Shown here piece after piece: positions 25,735-34,843 of a DNA stretch of 64,000 nt. The stretch's first letter is position 1. Each line of letters opens with the position of its first letter. Source of the stretch: Embleya scabrispora DSM 41855 (lineage in GTDB: Bacteria; Actinomycetota; Actinomycetes; Streptomycetales; Streptomycetaceae); assembly GCF_000372745.1 (NCBI RefSeq), contig NZ_KB889693.1:1-64000 (forward strand). The letters are read 5' to 3'. The translations under genes were made by a program, and so were the position numbers. Below the pieces are notes generated by a model. That model had not been told where the DNA came from. It searched no databases and saw only the letters and a program-made list of their open reading frames with translations.

Positions 25735-27792
25735 TCATTTGAGGGTCCAGAGTTTGACGGCATCACCGCCCGCACCGACGAGTGTTCTGCCGTCGGGGCT
25801 GAAGGCGACGGCGTACACGGGGCCGGTGTGGCCGGTGAGGACCGCGTTGGCCGTGGTTCGTTCGCTGTCGGCGCGGCCGTCCCACAAGCGGACGGTGCCG
25901 TCGTTGCTCGCGCTGGCGATGGTCCTGCCGTCGAGGCTGTAGGCCACCGAGTGGATCTTGCCGGTGTGCCCGGTGAGAGTGGCCAAGGGCGCGTCGGGGC
26001 GCCCGAGCACCCACCGCTTGATCGTGTGGTCGCTGCTGCCGGTAACCAGATGGACGGGAACGTCGGGCATGAAGGCGAGGCAGGTGACCTCATCGATGTG
26101 GCCTGTATAGGTCTGCGGCGGGCGGCCGAGGTCGCTCAGGACCCACACACGCAGGTTGCGGTCCGCGCAGGCGGCAGCCGCGACCCCACCGGCGGGGCTG
26201 AACGACAGCGCGTTCACCACGATCGGCCCCCGGCCGGGGGTGGTACCCATGCTGGACAGGGTCTTGCCGGGGCGGGGCGGGGTAGCGCCCCACACGGTGA
26301 CGACTCCGTCATCGCTACCGCAGATCAGCACTGAGCTGTCGGGAGCGAACGCCGCCGCGTTCACGTGCTTGGTGTCGGGCAGGGTGCCGATATGGGTGTG
26401 GGCGACGGGGTCCCACAGCACGACGCCCTCGTTGGCGACACAGAGCAGGATTTTGCCGTCCGGGCTGAACCGGACGGGACCTGCGCCGGTCACGCCGGTG
26501 AAGGGGAAGAGCACTCGGCGTGCGGCGAGATCCCACAACGTGACGGTGTTGCCGCCGGCGACGGCCAGCGTCGAGCCGTCCGGGCTGAACGCCGCGCCCC
26601 GCACGGTGTCGTTGCCGACGACGAGGTCCACCGGCGGGGCGATCCCACCGGCGGCGTTCGTGGGGGAGGTCGTGGCGGATGGGGTGCCGCCCTTGTTGCC
26701 GCCCTTGTTGCCGCGGGGCGAGTCCGCCGATGACGAGGTCGCCAGTTCGATCGCCGTCGGGACGGCCGCGGCGGCCAAGACACCGACGCCGGCGGTCAGG
26801 AGGGCACGGCGACTCGGACGCCACCCTCGGTTGCGCCCGGAGCCCGCCGGCGGCGTGGAACTCTGCCCGCCGGGCCGGTCGCCCGGGTCGAACGGCGAGC
26901 CGGGGTACCTCGCGGTGGCGGCCGTGGTCGGCGCACCGCCCCCGGTGATCACGGTCGATTCCTGTGCCGTCTCGCGGAGGCGGTTGCGGAGTTCGCGGAG
27001 CCGGTGGTGGACCTCGGCCGCGGACGCGGGGCGGTTTTCGGGGTCCTTGGCGAGCAGGGCCAGGACGAGGTCGTCCAGAGCGGCGGGAACACCAGGGCGG
27101 GTGTCGCCCGGTGGCGCCGGGGTGGCGTGCAGGTGGGCGGCCATCGTCGCGAACAGGTCGCCGGCCTGGAAGGGGGTTCGTCCGGTGAGGAGTTCGTGGA
27201 GCACGCAGCCCAGGGAGTACAGGTCGGAGCGGGCGTCACCGGGGAGATCGCGGAACCGCTCGGGGGGCATGTAGGCCAGGGTGCCGACCACATTGCTCGA
27301 CGTGTGCGTGGAGGCCAGGTACCGGGCTACCCCGAAGTCGAGGATCTTCACCCGACCATCCGGGCCGAGCATGAGGTTCGCCGGTTTCAGGTCCCGATGC
27401 ACAACCCCGGCCGTGTGGGCGGCGTGCAGCGCCGCGGCGGTCTGCGCCGCCCAGTCCACTGCCGTCGACACCTCGGGCGGGCCGTCCTTGCGGAGCACGG
27501 TGTCCAGATCCCGCCCGGCGAGGAACTCCATCACCAGATAGAGAGTGCCGTCGTCGGGGTCCTGGCCCAGGTCGAACACCGTCACCACGCCCGGGTCGTT
27601 GAGGCCACCGGCGGTCTTGGCCTCGCGGAGGAACAGCTGCGCGCCCGAGGTGTCCCGCCGATCGTGCGGCAGCAGCTTGACCGCCACCCGGCGCTCGATC
27701 ACCCGGTCGCGCCCCTCCCAGACCGTCCCCATACCGCCCCGGCCGATGAACGCGACGAGCTCGTAACGACCACCCACAACCCGTACAGCCAC
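25735..27792 (-). CDS. Transmembrane Ser/Thr protein kinase with WD40 repeats
   Basis: 685 residues from GTG 27792, which follows GGGGGAG; a GTG at 27825 lacks a site. PknB-type kinase domain at about 8-275: Gly loop GRGGMGTVW, K39, HRDLKPAN (132-139), DFGVAR (152-157), APE region YMPPERF. A Pro/Gly-rich linker leads to one hydrophobic segment at about 335 (RRALLTAGVGVLAAAAVP). From about 400 to the end are WD40 repeats such as FSPDGSTLAVAGGNTVTLWD, SSDHTIKRWV and ASASNDGTVRLWD. All catalytic residues are present, so it is active. The propeller probably senses or docks a partner outside the membrane. A second kinase follows the same direction upstream. Confidence 0.92.
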   Translation of the reverse strand: MAVRVVGGRYELVAFIGRGGMGTVWEGRDRVIERRVAVKLLPHDRRDTSGAQLFLREAKTAGGLNDPGVVTVFDLGQDPDDGTLYLVMEFLAGRDLDTVLRKDGPPEVSTAVDWAAQTAAALHAAHTAGVVHRDLKPANLMLGPDGRVKILDFGVARYLASTHTSSNVVGTLAYMPPERFRDLPGDARSDLYSLGCVLHELLTGRTPFQAGDLFATMAAHLHATPAPPGDTRPGVPAALDDLVLALLAKDPENRPASAAEVHHRLRELRNRLRETAQESTVITGGGAPTTAATARYPGSPFDPGDRPGGQSSTPPAGSGRNRGWRPSRRALLTAGVGVLAAAAVPTAIELATSSSADSPRGNKGGNKGGTPSATTSPTNAAGGIAPPVDLVVGNDTVRGAAFSPDGSTLAVAGGNTVTLWDLAARRVLFPFTGVTGAGPVRFSPDGKILLCVANEGVVLWDPVAHTHIGTLPDTKHVNAAAFAPDSSVLICGSDDGVVTVWGATPPRPGKTLSSMGTTPGRGPIVVNALSFSPAGGVAAAACADRNLRVWVLSDLGRPPQTYTGHIDEVTCLAFMPDVPVHLVTGSSDHTIKRWVLGRPDAPLATLTGHTGKIHSVAYSLDGRTIASASNDGTVRLWDGRADSERTTANAVLTGHTGPVYAVAFSPDGRTLVGAGGDAVKLWTLK

Positions 27793-28154
27793 AAACAACT
27801 CCCCCGATGGCCCATCATGCTGCACTCATCGACCCGGACCCGCTCTCGCGGAACCACATCGAAGATCCCACACCCGCCGCCGGCCCATCCACCCACCGGG
27901 AACGGGACCGAATCGACAGTGGTTTCCGAAGAGTTCGTGCCGTGGGCGGGCACGCGACCCGAGAAGCCGGACGACATCGCGGTCGACGAGACGATCATCC
28001 GCGTGAAGGGTGAAGGTCTCGCGCCCCACGTCGGCCGGGAGATCGCCGGCCCCGACACGCCACGGTGTGGTCCGCCCGGAGCGGCCAAGCGTCCGCGTAG
28101 CGGAGGGGGTGCTCGGCCGGGTGCTCCGGTCCGGCCGCGGCGTCGGGGGCGGTC
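27793..28154. other. Gap between the two kinase genes
   Basis: 362 bp, promoter region for the WD40 kinase on the minus strand. Open frames on either strand show no domain. No clear terminator hairpin for the upstream kinase gene was found. Confidence 0.4.
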
Positions 28155-29582
28155 TCACCGCGGCATGAGGCAGATCGGTCCGCGTCCCGCGTACGTGGTG
28201 TCCTCCACAAACCTGCCGCCCGCGTCGGCGGCCCAGCCGGGAACGTCCGCGCACTTCTCGCCCGGGCCGGACGGGATGATCCGGACGACCTTGTACTGGG
28301 CTCCGTAGGCGCAGGGCGAGCCCATCGCGCTTTTGCTGAAGTCGAATTGGCTGTCGTCGCCCCCGAGTACATCGATGCAGTCGCCCGGCTGGGTCGCCCA
28401 AGGGTCGCGGATCGCCGTGGCCCACGGGTCCGGCGTCCCCGACGGGGATGATTCCGGCGTCGAGGACGCATCCGGTGCCGGGGACGATCCGAATGTCGGG
28501 GACGATCCGGAGCGCGAGGAGGCGCCCGACGACTCGGAGGAGAACCATTGATCCTTGATCACGAACGCGGCGGCGGCAACGAGTACCGCCACTGCCGCGG
28601 CGGCGACCGGCACCCGGGCGGACAGGGGCAACCGCCACGGTCGCCGGGGCCGCGGCGGGGGACCGTCTCGCGCCGGCGCCGGAGGCATCGGTGCCGGTCC
28701 CGGTGGTGGCGTGGCCGCAATCGGTATGGGGCGCACGGCGGTTGGTTCCTGTCCCCGCCGCTGGGAGGTCTGGAGCAGGGAGCGCGCCTGCGGGATCGTG
28801 AGGCGCTCGGCCGGATCCTTCGCCATGAGTCCGGCCAGGAGTGGCGCAAGGGGGCCGGCGTGCCGGGGCGGCGGTGCCTCTTCCAGCAGGACCGCCGCGA
28901 GGGTCCCGGCCGGGGTGGACCGGCGGAACGGCGAACTGCCCTCGACGGCCTGATACAGCGTCACCCCCAGCGAGAACAGGTCACCGGCCGCCCGCCCCTC
29001 CAGGCCACGGGCGCGCTCGGGCGCAACGTACTCCACCGAGCCGACGAACGCGCCCGTCGCCGTCAGAGCGCCGTCCGCCTGATGCACCGCGATCCCGAAA
29101 TCCGTCAACAGCACCGTGCCGTCCACGGCGAGCATGACGTTCGCGGGTTTCACGTCCCGGTGCACCACACCCGCCTCGTGCGCCGCGCCCAACGCCCCCA
29201 GCAGGTCGGATGCCACGGCCGCCGTCTCCGCCATCGACAACGGCCCGTGCTCGCGCACGCGCTCCTCCAGGGACAGTCCGTCCACCAACCGCATCACGAT
29301 CCACGGGGCATCACCGTCCACGACCACGTCGTGCACGGCGACGATGTTCGGATGGTCCCGCAGTCGCGCGGCGTTGCGGGCCTCACGCTGGGCCCGAAGC
29401 AACCGCTGCGCCTGCTCCTGCGGGGACATCGCCTGGGGCAACCACACCTCCTTGACCGCCACTTCGACGTCCAATGCCTCGTCGCGCGCGCGCCACACCC
29501 GTCCGAAACCCCCGCCGCCCAGCGGGTCGAGCAGCCGGTAGCGCCCATGGACCAGTCGGCCGGATTGCGTCTCGTGCGGCAC
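28155..29582 (-). CDS. Transmembrane Ser/Thr protein kinase with Cys-containing extracellular domain
   Basis: 475 residues from GTG 29582, preceded by GGGGGAAAC. Kinase domain about 10-270: LGGGGFGRVW, K44 in VAVKEVW, HRDVKPANVML, DFGIAV, VAPERARG. A Pro-rich juxtamembrane part then one membrane helix (ARVPVAAAAVAVLVAAAAFVI, about 345-365). A Ser/Pro linker is followed by an outer domain of about 90 residues with four Cys (GDCIDV, SPCAYG, EKCADV, PICLMPR), probably two disulfides, similar to LppU/SCO3897-type domains. The outer domain is probably the sensor. Upstream in-frame starts at 29732 and 29618 lack ribosome-binding sites. Confidence 0.9.
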   Translation of the reverse strand: MPHETQSGRLVHGRYRLLDPLGGGGFGRVWRARDEALDVEVAVKEVWLPQAMSPQEQAQRLLRAQREARNAARLRDHPNIVAVHDVVVDGDAPWIVMRLVDGLSLEERVREHGPLSMAETAAVASDLLGALGAAHEAGVVHRDVKPANVMLAVDGTVLLTDFGIAVHQADGALTATGAFVGSVEYVAPERARGLEGRAAGDLFSLGVTLYQAVEGSSPFRRSTPAGTLAAVLLEEAPPPRHAGPLAPLLAGLMAKDPAERLTIPQARSLLQTSQRRGQEPTAVRPIPIAATPPPGPAPMPPAPARDGPPPRPRRPWRLPLSARVPVAAAAVAVLVAAAAFVIKDQWFSSESSGASSRSGSSPTFGSSPAPDASSTPESSPSGTPDPWATAIRDPWATQPGDCIDVLGGDDSQFDFSKSAMGSPCAYGAQYKVVRIIPSGPGEKCADVPGWAADAGGRFVEDTTYAGRGPICLMPR

Positions 29583-30139
29583 GTTTCCCCCGTTCCGTCG
29601 CCTCGCGGCACCGGTCATCGTAGGTTGCATGCGCTCGTCGACACGACCGAGCTTCGCCACGAATCTCACACAGCCGCGTCCAGGTCGCGTGGCCGAGGGC
29701 GCGGCGGTACAACTCGTCCGCCTCCTCGACACGACCCGGCTTCGCTACCTCGGTAGGTACTGAGGCCGGGAGCAATATGTGGACAGTCGGCGACGCTCAT
29801 CGCTTCCCGCCTGCCAAGGCCTCGGTCAGGTCGGTCCGGCGAACGGCCAGTCGGGATCACCTGGGGTGGTACCGATGCCACTACGGCTCGGAGCGGCCTC
29901 CTCGAAGAGGGCGAGGCACGCACATGCGGTGGATGGCTGACACTTCACGCGCCCGGGCAGACACGCATCAGGCGCTCCTGGAGCACCACCAAATTCGCGC
30001 CGCCACACACCTTCATCTCAGCTATGGAGACGATTCGCTGCCGCCGGGGACAGAAAGTGCTCGGATCCCAGTATTCGCAAGGATTCGACGACGGCGCGAA
30101 CTGGCCCCACCCGGCGGCCGGATGAGTGTACGCGCCGTG
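29583..30139. other. Intergenic region between kinase and padR remnant
   Basis: About 560 bp with no supportable gene. It holds an imperfect direct repeat: TCGACACGACCGAGCTTCGC near 29638 and TCGACACGACCCGGCTTCGC near 29734. This is the left boundary of the accessory region. Confidence 0.4.
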
Positions 30140-30158
30140 TATACATGGCTTGTATAGT
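30140..30158 (+). promoter_or_regulatory. Promoter with palindromic operator for the PadR operon
   Basis: TATACA (30140-30145) and TGTATA (30151-30156) form a dyad around TGGCT, a PadR-type operator shape. TATAGT (30153-30158) is a good -10 element and ends 6 nt before the GTG start at 30165. With no ribosome-binding site present, the message is probably leaderless. Operator over the -10 fits autorepression. Confidence 0.55.
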
Positions 30159-30164
30159 CACGTC

Positions 30165-30689
30165 GTGTCCATAGGCCATACCTTTCTGGGGCTGCTCGAA
30201 CTGGGGCCCTCCCATGGCTACGACCTCAAGCGCACGTTTCGACAAGCGTTTTGGGAGCAATCGCTCTATTCCGTACGGGCAGGTCTACGCGACGCTGTCC
30301 CGCCTGCTGCGCGACGGCCTCGTCGAGGTGGACTCCCTGGAGCCCGGCGCCGGCCCCGAGCGCAAGCGGTACGCGATCACCGGCGCGGGTCCGACCGACA
30401 TTGAGGAGTGGCTCGCCCGGCCTGAGAAGCCCGAGCCGTACCTCCAGAACACCCTGTACGCCAAGGTCCTCCTGGCCCTGCTCTCCGGTCGCGCCGCAGC
30501 CGACCTGCCGGACACCCAGCGCGCCGAGCACCTGCGGCTGATGCGCGATCCGACCACGCGCAAGCACGCGGCCACATCGCCGACCAGCTCATCCATGACC
30601 ACGCACTGTTGCACTTGGAGGCTGACATCCGTTGGCTCGAATTGACCCAGGCCAGGCTCGACCGCCTCGCCGCAGAGGTGCCGGCGTGA
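30165..30689 (+). pseudogene. PadR family transcriptional regulator, two compensating frameshifts
   Basis: Reading GTG 30165 gives SIGHTFLGLLELGPSHGYDL, the standard PadR winged-helix start. Near 30237 the frame must shift: an extra T in ACGTTTCGAC moves the continuation (FDKRFGSNRSIPYGQVYATL) to another frame. That frame runs through RLLRDGLVEVD and GAGPERKRYAITG to LRLMRD. Near 30570 a second shift returns to the first frame, giving ADQLIHDHALLHLEADIRWL and ending at TGA 30687-30689, which overlaps the ABC gene as GTGA. The coupling shows the intended end. Either the gene is dead, or two sequencing errors are present. An intact form would be about 174 residues and would repress the exporter genes. 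Confidence 0.8.
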
Positions 30690-31387
30690 ACCGCACGGAG
30701 CTCGGGGCCCTGTTGGTCGCGGCGGATCTGCGCAAGACGTACGGCGCCACACCCGCGCTGGACGGCGCCTCGATCGAGATCAACACCGGCGAGGTCGTCG
30801 CCGTGATGGGCCCCTCCGGATCGGGCAAGTCGACGCTACTGCACTGCCTGGCGGCGATCGTCACCCCCGACGGCGGATCGGTTCGGTACGCCGGGCAGGA
30901 GTTATCCACGATGTCCGATCGGGGCCGCAGCGCCCAGCGCCAGTCGGACTTCGGATTCGTGTTCCAGTTCGGGCAGCTCGTGCCCGAACCGACCTGCGGG
31001 GAGAACGTCGCGCTGCCGCTGCGCCTGAACGGCGTGCGCCGCCAGGCGAGCGCGCGCGGCCGGGAGTGGCTGGAGCGGTTGGAGGTGGCCGAACTCGCCG
31101 ACAGGCACCCCGGGAAGGTGTCCGGCGGCCAGGCGCAGCGGGTCGCGGTGGCCCGCGCGCCGGCCCCCGGGCCACGTGTCGTGTTCGCGGACGAGCCGAC
31201 CGGCGCGCTCGACTCGCTCACCGGGGAACGTGTGATGCATCTGCTGACCTCGGCCGCCCGGGAGAGCGGCGCGGCGGTGGTGCTGGTCACCCACGAGACC
31301 CGGGTGGCCGCATACTCCGACCGTGAGGTGGTCGTGCGCGACGGGCGCACGCCCACCGCGCACCGTGTCCCGGCGGCGCGTCCGTGA
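30686..31387 (+). CDS. ABC transporter ATP-binding protein (MacB/LolD-type)
   Basis: 233 residues. Walker A GPSGSGKST (about 45-53), Q loop FVFQFGQLVPE, signature VSGGQAQRVAVARA, Walker B VVFADEP, D loop GALDS, H loop VTHE. All sites needed for ATPase activity are there. It starts with GTG overlapping the PadR stop and its stop overlaps the permease start (GTGA both times). It should drive the FtsX-like permease that follows, whose reading frame is broken, so the exporter may not work. The normal VARAL motif reads VARAPAPGPR. Confidence 0.9.
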   Translation: MNRTELGALLVAADLRKTYGATPALDGASIEINTGEVVAVMGPSGSGKSTLLHCLAAIVTPDGGSVRYAGQELSTMSDRGRSAQRQSDFGFVFQFGQLVPEPTCGENVALPLRLNGVRRQASARGREWLERLEVAELADRHPGKVSGGQAQRVAVARAPAPGPRVVFADEPTGALDSLTGERVMHLLTSAARESGAAVVLVTHETRVAAYSDREVVVRDGRTPTAHRVPAARP

Positions 31388-33692
31388 GCCACCGGATCTC
31401 CCCCACCGCCCACCGGGGCGCGGCCTTCGGGCGGGTTCGCGCGGCCGTGATGGGCGCGCGTTTCGCCGTCAGCCGCGCGTCGTGGCCGCGGACGCTGCTG
31501 ATGGTTGTCGGCATCGGACTCGGGACCGCGTTGCTCCTGCTGGCGTCGGCACTGCCCGGCATGCTGGACGCTCGCGAGCGGCGTGGCGCGGCGATCGTGG
31601 AAACCGCGAGCGACCGGCTCGCCGTCCCGGGCGAGAACACCCTCGTGATCGTCTACGCCAACACCGAATACGGCGACCGGGACGTACGCGGCCGGCTGGT
31701 GCGGGCCGAAGGGGCGCGGCCACCGGTGCCACCGGGGCTGCGGGCGCTGCCCGGACCGGGTGAGATGGCCATCTCCCCCGCGCTGGCTCGGCTGCTGGAA
31801 CCGCCCGCCGGCGCGCTGCTGCGCGAGCGCCTGCCGTACCGCGTGGTGGCGACCATCGGCGACGACGGGCTGACCGGCCCGGCCGATCTCTCCTACTACG
31901 CGGGCAGCGCCACGCTCACCGCCGCCGACGGCTCGCGCGTCGACCGCTTCGGCACCCCACAGGCGTCCGCGAGGCTCGGCCCGCTGCTGACGCTGCTCGC
32001 GGTCACCGCCCTGGTGGTGGTGCTGACACCGGTGGCCGTGTTCGTGGCGGTCGCGTCGCGGTTCGGCGCGGACGCGCGCGAGCGGCGGCTCGCGGCCCTG
32101 CGCCTGATCGGCGCCGACCTGTCCACCACCGGGTGGATCGCGGCCGGGGAAGCCCTCGCCGCAGCGGCGGGCGGCCTGACCGCGGGCCTGGCGCTGTTCT
32201 TGCTGGGCCGCAGCGTGATCGGCTCGGTGGAGCTGTGGCAACTGAGCGTGTTCCCCGCCGACGTGCGGCCCGCCCCCGTGCTCGCAGCACTGGTCGTGAC
32301 GGCGATGCCGCTCATTGCGGTGGCGGCGACCTGGGCGGGTTTGCGCGGGGTGGTGATCGAGCCCTTGGAGGTGGTGCGCCGGGCCCCGCGCCCGCCGCGG
32401 CGCGGGTGGCGGATCGTGCCCGGCCTCACCGGCGCCGTGCTGCTGCTCACCCTGACGAACGGCGGCGGCACGCGCGGCGGGGGCTGGGCGCCGTGGCTCG
32501 CCGCCGCCGGGATCGTGCTCGTGCTCGTCGGCCTCACCGCACTGCTCCCCGGGGGCGTGAGTGCGGTCGCGGCCCGGAGCGGTCGCGGCCCGCTGCCCTG
32601 GCTGCTGGCCCGACGCCGACTGGCCGCCGACGCGGCGGGCTCGACACGACTGGTCGCCGGCGTGACCGTCGCGGTCGCCGGCGCCATCGCGGTACAGATG
32701 CTGCTCGCCGGCCTCGCCGGTAGCTTCACCACGCAAACCGGCCAGGACCCGAACCGCGCCGACCTGAACGTGAGCACGACGAGCGATCCGACCGGCGCAA
32801 CCGCGCTCGCCACGACCGTCGGCGTACGCTCCGCGTTCACATTCACCGCAACGTCCGCGCGCGTACGCGGGGCGGCCGGGGACAACGAGATACCCCTGGT
32901 CGTCGGCACATGCACGGCACTTCGTGAAATCGCCGCCGTGCGCGCATGCACGCCGGGTGACGTGTTCACCGTGACACCGCCGCAGGGGGGACCGCGGGTC
33001 GGGCCGGGCAGCGTGGTGGAACTCGCCATGACCGGACGCGACCGCCCGATGGCGTGGACCGTGCCGCGATCGACCACCGAGGTCGCCGCCGCCGCCGATC
33101 CGGTGCGCCAGTCCCGATACGGGCTGTTCCTGACACCGGAGGCGCTGGGGACCGACGGCCGGTCGGCGGCGGGACGGCAGATCACCTTCCTGCGCCTGGA
33201 CCCGAACCGCCACGACGCCGCCGACCGGGTACGCAACGCGGCGACCCGGATCGACCCGTCGGCCTCGATCCTCACCCTGACCACAACGAGGACCGCATGT
33301 TCGCGAACATCCGCCGCGGCCTCCTCGCCGGCGCGACCCTGACACTGGGCCTGGTCGCCGCGGGCATGCTCGTGTCCTCGCTGGAGCAGATGCGCGAACG
33401 ACGACGCCCACTCGCCGCGCTGGCCGCACTCGGCACCCCGCGCCGCACCATGGCACTGTCACTGCTGGCCCAGGCCACGGTGCCGATGGCACTGGGACTG
33501 GCCCTCGCGGCGGCCGGCGGCATCGGACTCGGGTGGATGCTGCTGGCCGTATTCGGCGAACACCCGCGCCTGGACCCGAGGTTCATCGCATCGGTAACCG
33601 CCGTGGGCGGCGCCGCAGTCATGGCGGTGGCGCTGCTGAGCCTGCCCGCCCTGTGGCGGCTGATGCGACCCGAAGGACTGCGCATGGAGTGA
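31384..33692 (+). pseudogene. FtsX-like ABC permease, frameshifted
   Basis: The first frame runs 31384-33342 with an N-terminal membrane helix (LLMVVGIGLGTALLLLAS), an outer domain and three or more helices from about residue 200. The last residues before the stop are out of character. From about 33288 the next frame continues the family pattern (EDRMFANIRRGLL, then AALAALGTPRRTMALSLL and two helices) to 33692. So one base is lost or two gained at about 33285-33297. A separate start at ATG 33297 would give a 131-residue piece, but no ribosome-binding site supports it. Intact length would be about 770 residues, normal for this family. Confidence 0.8.
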
Positions 33693-34001
33693 GCGCCCGA
33701 AGGCGGGGCCGAGCGCCGACGCCCCACCGAGTCGGATGAACCGCCGATCTTTCGTCGGGGCCACGTGTCCCATGGGACTGCTCGCCGGAGTACGGTCCGC
33801 CTGGGAGGACATCGCGTGCTCGACATCCCCCGTCGTCAGCAGTTGCTCCTCGCATCGGACCATGCCCTGGGTGGGGTCGAACTCCCAAAGGACGGTGCGA
33901 TCGGTGTCGTCCCAGGCACGCCGAGCCACGTTGTACGGCACGTGAAACACATCTACAAGGTGGCGGATTTCACGACTTCTCTTGCTGGTCATGCTGCTCA
34001 T
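33459..34001 (-). CDS. Hypothetical protein, 3' part antisense to the permease gene
   Basis: A frame of about 180 residues from ATG 34001 (or 33992). The first 90 residues look protein-like (HLVDVFHVPYNVARRAWDDT, TVLWEFDPTQGMVRCEEQLL) and use AT-richer codons than the neighbours. The rest lies antisense to the FtsX-like gene and is probably read-through, so the true gene may have lost its end when the two segments joined. No family recognised, weak ribosome-binding site. Confidence 0.35.
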   Translation of the reverse strand: MSSMTSKRSREIRHLVDVFHVPYNVARRAWDDTDRTVLWEFDPTQGMVRCEEQLLTTGDVEHAMSSQADRTPASSPMGHVAPTKDRRFIRLGGASALGPAFGRSLHAQSFGSHQPPQGGQAQQRHRHDCGAAHGGYRCDEPRVQARVFAEYGQQHPPESDAAGRREGQSQCHRHRGLGQQ

Positions 34002-34134
34002 TCCGCAGGTCGCCCTCAAGCGACCGCGCGTCGTTCCGCCGGCCCTTCGCTGCGTGGGCTTTGACTGCGGCGTCGGCCGCGTCCCAGCGGGCTTGGGCGG
34101 CGTCGAGCGTGGGGTTGTCGTGCGTGTCGTGCAT
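33970..34134 (-). CDS. Small hypothetical protein
   Basis: 54 residues from ATG 34134, Ala/Asp/Gln-rich, helical and charged (LDAAQARWDAADAAVKAHAA). It overlaps the start of the preceding hypothetical by about 30 bases. GAGG touches the ATG, so translation initiation is doubtful. It lies just after the toxin gene on the same strand. No family recognised. Confidence 0.35.
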   Translation of the reverse strand: MHDTHDNPTLDAAQARWDAADAAVKAHAAKGRRNDARSLEGDLRNEQHDQQEKS

Positions 34135-34201
34135 CCTCGCGACGCTACCTGCCGGGTCCGACACCGGGCTGGTGCGCGCGGCCGGGCAATCGGGTGGGCG
34201 G

Positions 34202-34450
34202 CTACCAGGTCTGGGCGTGGATCACGGTCACCGTGAGGACGCTCGCGGACACCTCGTACTCGATGATCACCGTGGACACCGATGCCGACCGCCGGTCCTT
34301 GTCGCCGCGGATCGGGGAGGATCCACATCCGTAGGCATCGTTGCCGATGCTGTTCTCGATCTCGCGTTTCACGACGGCCCGGTTGGCGGAGGGCAGGCCG
34401 GAGAGGTCGTTCTCGGCACGGTTGGTGTAGGCGACGTAGTAGCGGCTCAC
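34202..34450 (-). CDS. RelE/ParE-superfamily toxin
   Basis: 82 residues. YYVAYTNRAENDLSGLPSAN at the N-terminus is the typical beta strand plus helix of the RelE/ParE fold, and the end (STVIIEYEVSASVLTVTVIHA) gives the closing strands with a final His. The GTG start overlaps the stop of the gene before it (GTGA), as in type II toxin-antitoxin operons. ParE poisons gyrase and RelE cleaves mRNA on the ribosome; the sequence alone does not decide which. Confidence is moderate because the protein is short and divergent. Confidence 0.65.
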   Translation of the reverse strand: MSRYYVAYTNRAENDLSGLPSANRAVVKREIENSIGNDAYGCGSSPIRGDKDRRSASVSTVIIEYEVSASVLTVTVIHAQTW

Positions 34451-34725
34451 TCCGGTGCCTCCGGGGGTACAAAAGGCGTCCCGTCGGCGTTGTGGAGGCC
34501 GGAGAAATCACCGGCTCGGAGTCGGGCGATCTGCTCCAGGCTCTCCTCGTGGGCCTCCTCCGGGAGCGCGAACTCCATGAGAGCAACCTGGGCGATCTGC
34601 CTGAGCGGCGTGGACCCGATGACGCGGTCGAACTCGGCGCGCCGCTCCTCGGGGAGCGCTTCGCGGATTCCGTCGAGGGTGTCAGGAAGGACGACGGCCT
34701 TGCCGCGGACGTGTGTGATGGGCAT
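34447..34725 (-). CDS. Putative antitoxin of the RelE/ParE-type pair
   Basis: 92 residues, acidic, with a C-terminal half rich in Glu and Pro (DGTPFVPPEAPE). The N-terminus (ITHVRGKAVVLPDTL) could form a DNA-binding or dimer strand; the middle is helical. It precedes and overlaps the toxin gene, the usual order for type II systems. No antitoxin family motif is certain, so the call depends on position. No strong ribosome-binding site is visible before ATG 34725. Confidence 0.55.
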   Translation of the reverse strand: MPITHVRGKAVVLPDTLDGIREALPEERRAEFDRVIGSTPLRQIAQVALMEFALPEEAHEESLEQIARLRAGDFSGLHNADGTPFVPPEAPE

Positions 34726-34843
34726 GCGGACAGCGTGGCACCGCGGCGGGGGTGATCGGTAGCCGGCTCACTCGGGTGGTGTACGCGACCGGGCGCGCGC
34801 CCCGCGGCTCCGGCCTGGCCCGGCAGCCGCAGGTGCGTCGATG

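Noticed and set aside
25489-26334. Plus-strand frame with repeated Gly/Val/Asp motifs
   Set aside because: It is the mirror of the WD40 repeats of the minus-strand kinase gene.
29777-30157. Open frame of 126 codons before padR
   Set aside because: No domain and no ribosome-binding site; it runs over the operator and promoter of the PadR operon.
30126-30165. Upstream ATG start for the PadR gene
   Set aside because: The added 13 residues precede the conserved family start and would cover the -10 element and operator.
33054-33692. Independent small gene starting at ATG 33297
   Set aside because: Its sequence continues the FtsX-like family pattern of the preceding frame and no ribosome-binding site is present; a frameshift explains it better.
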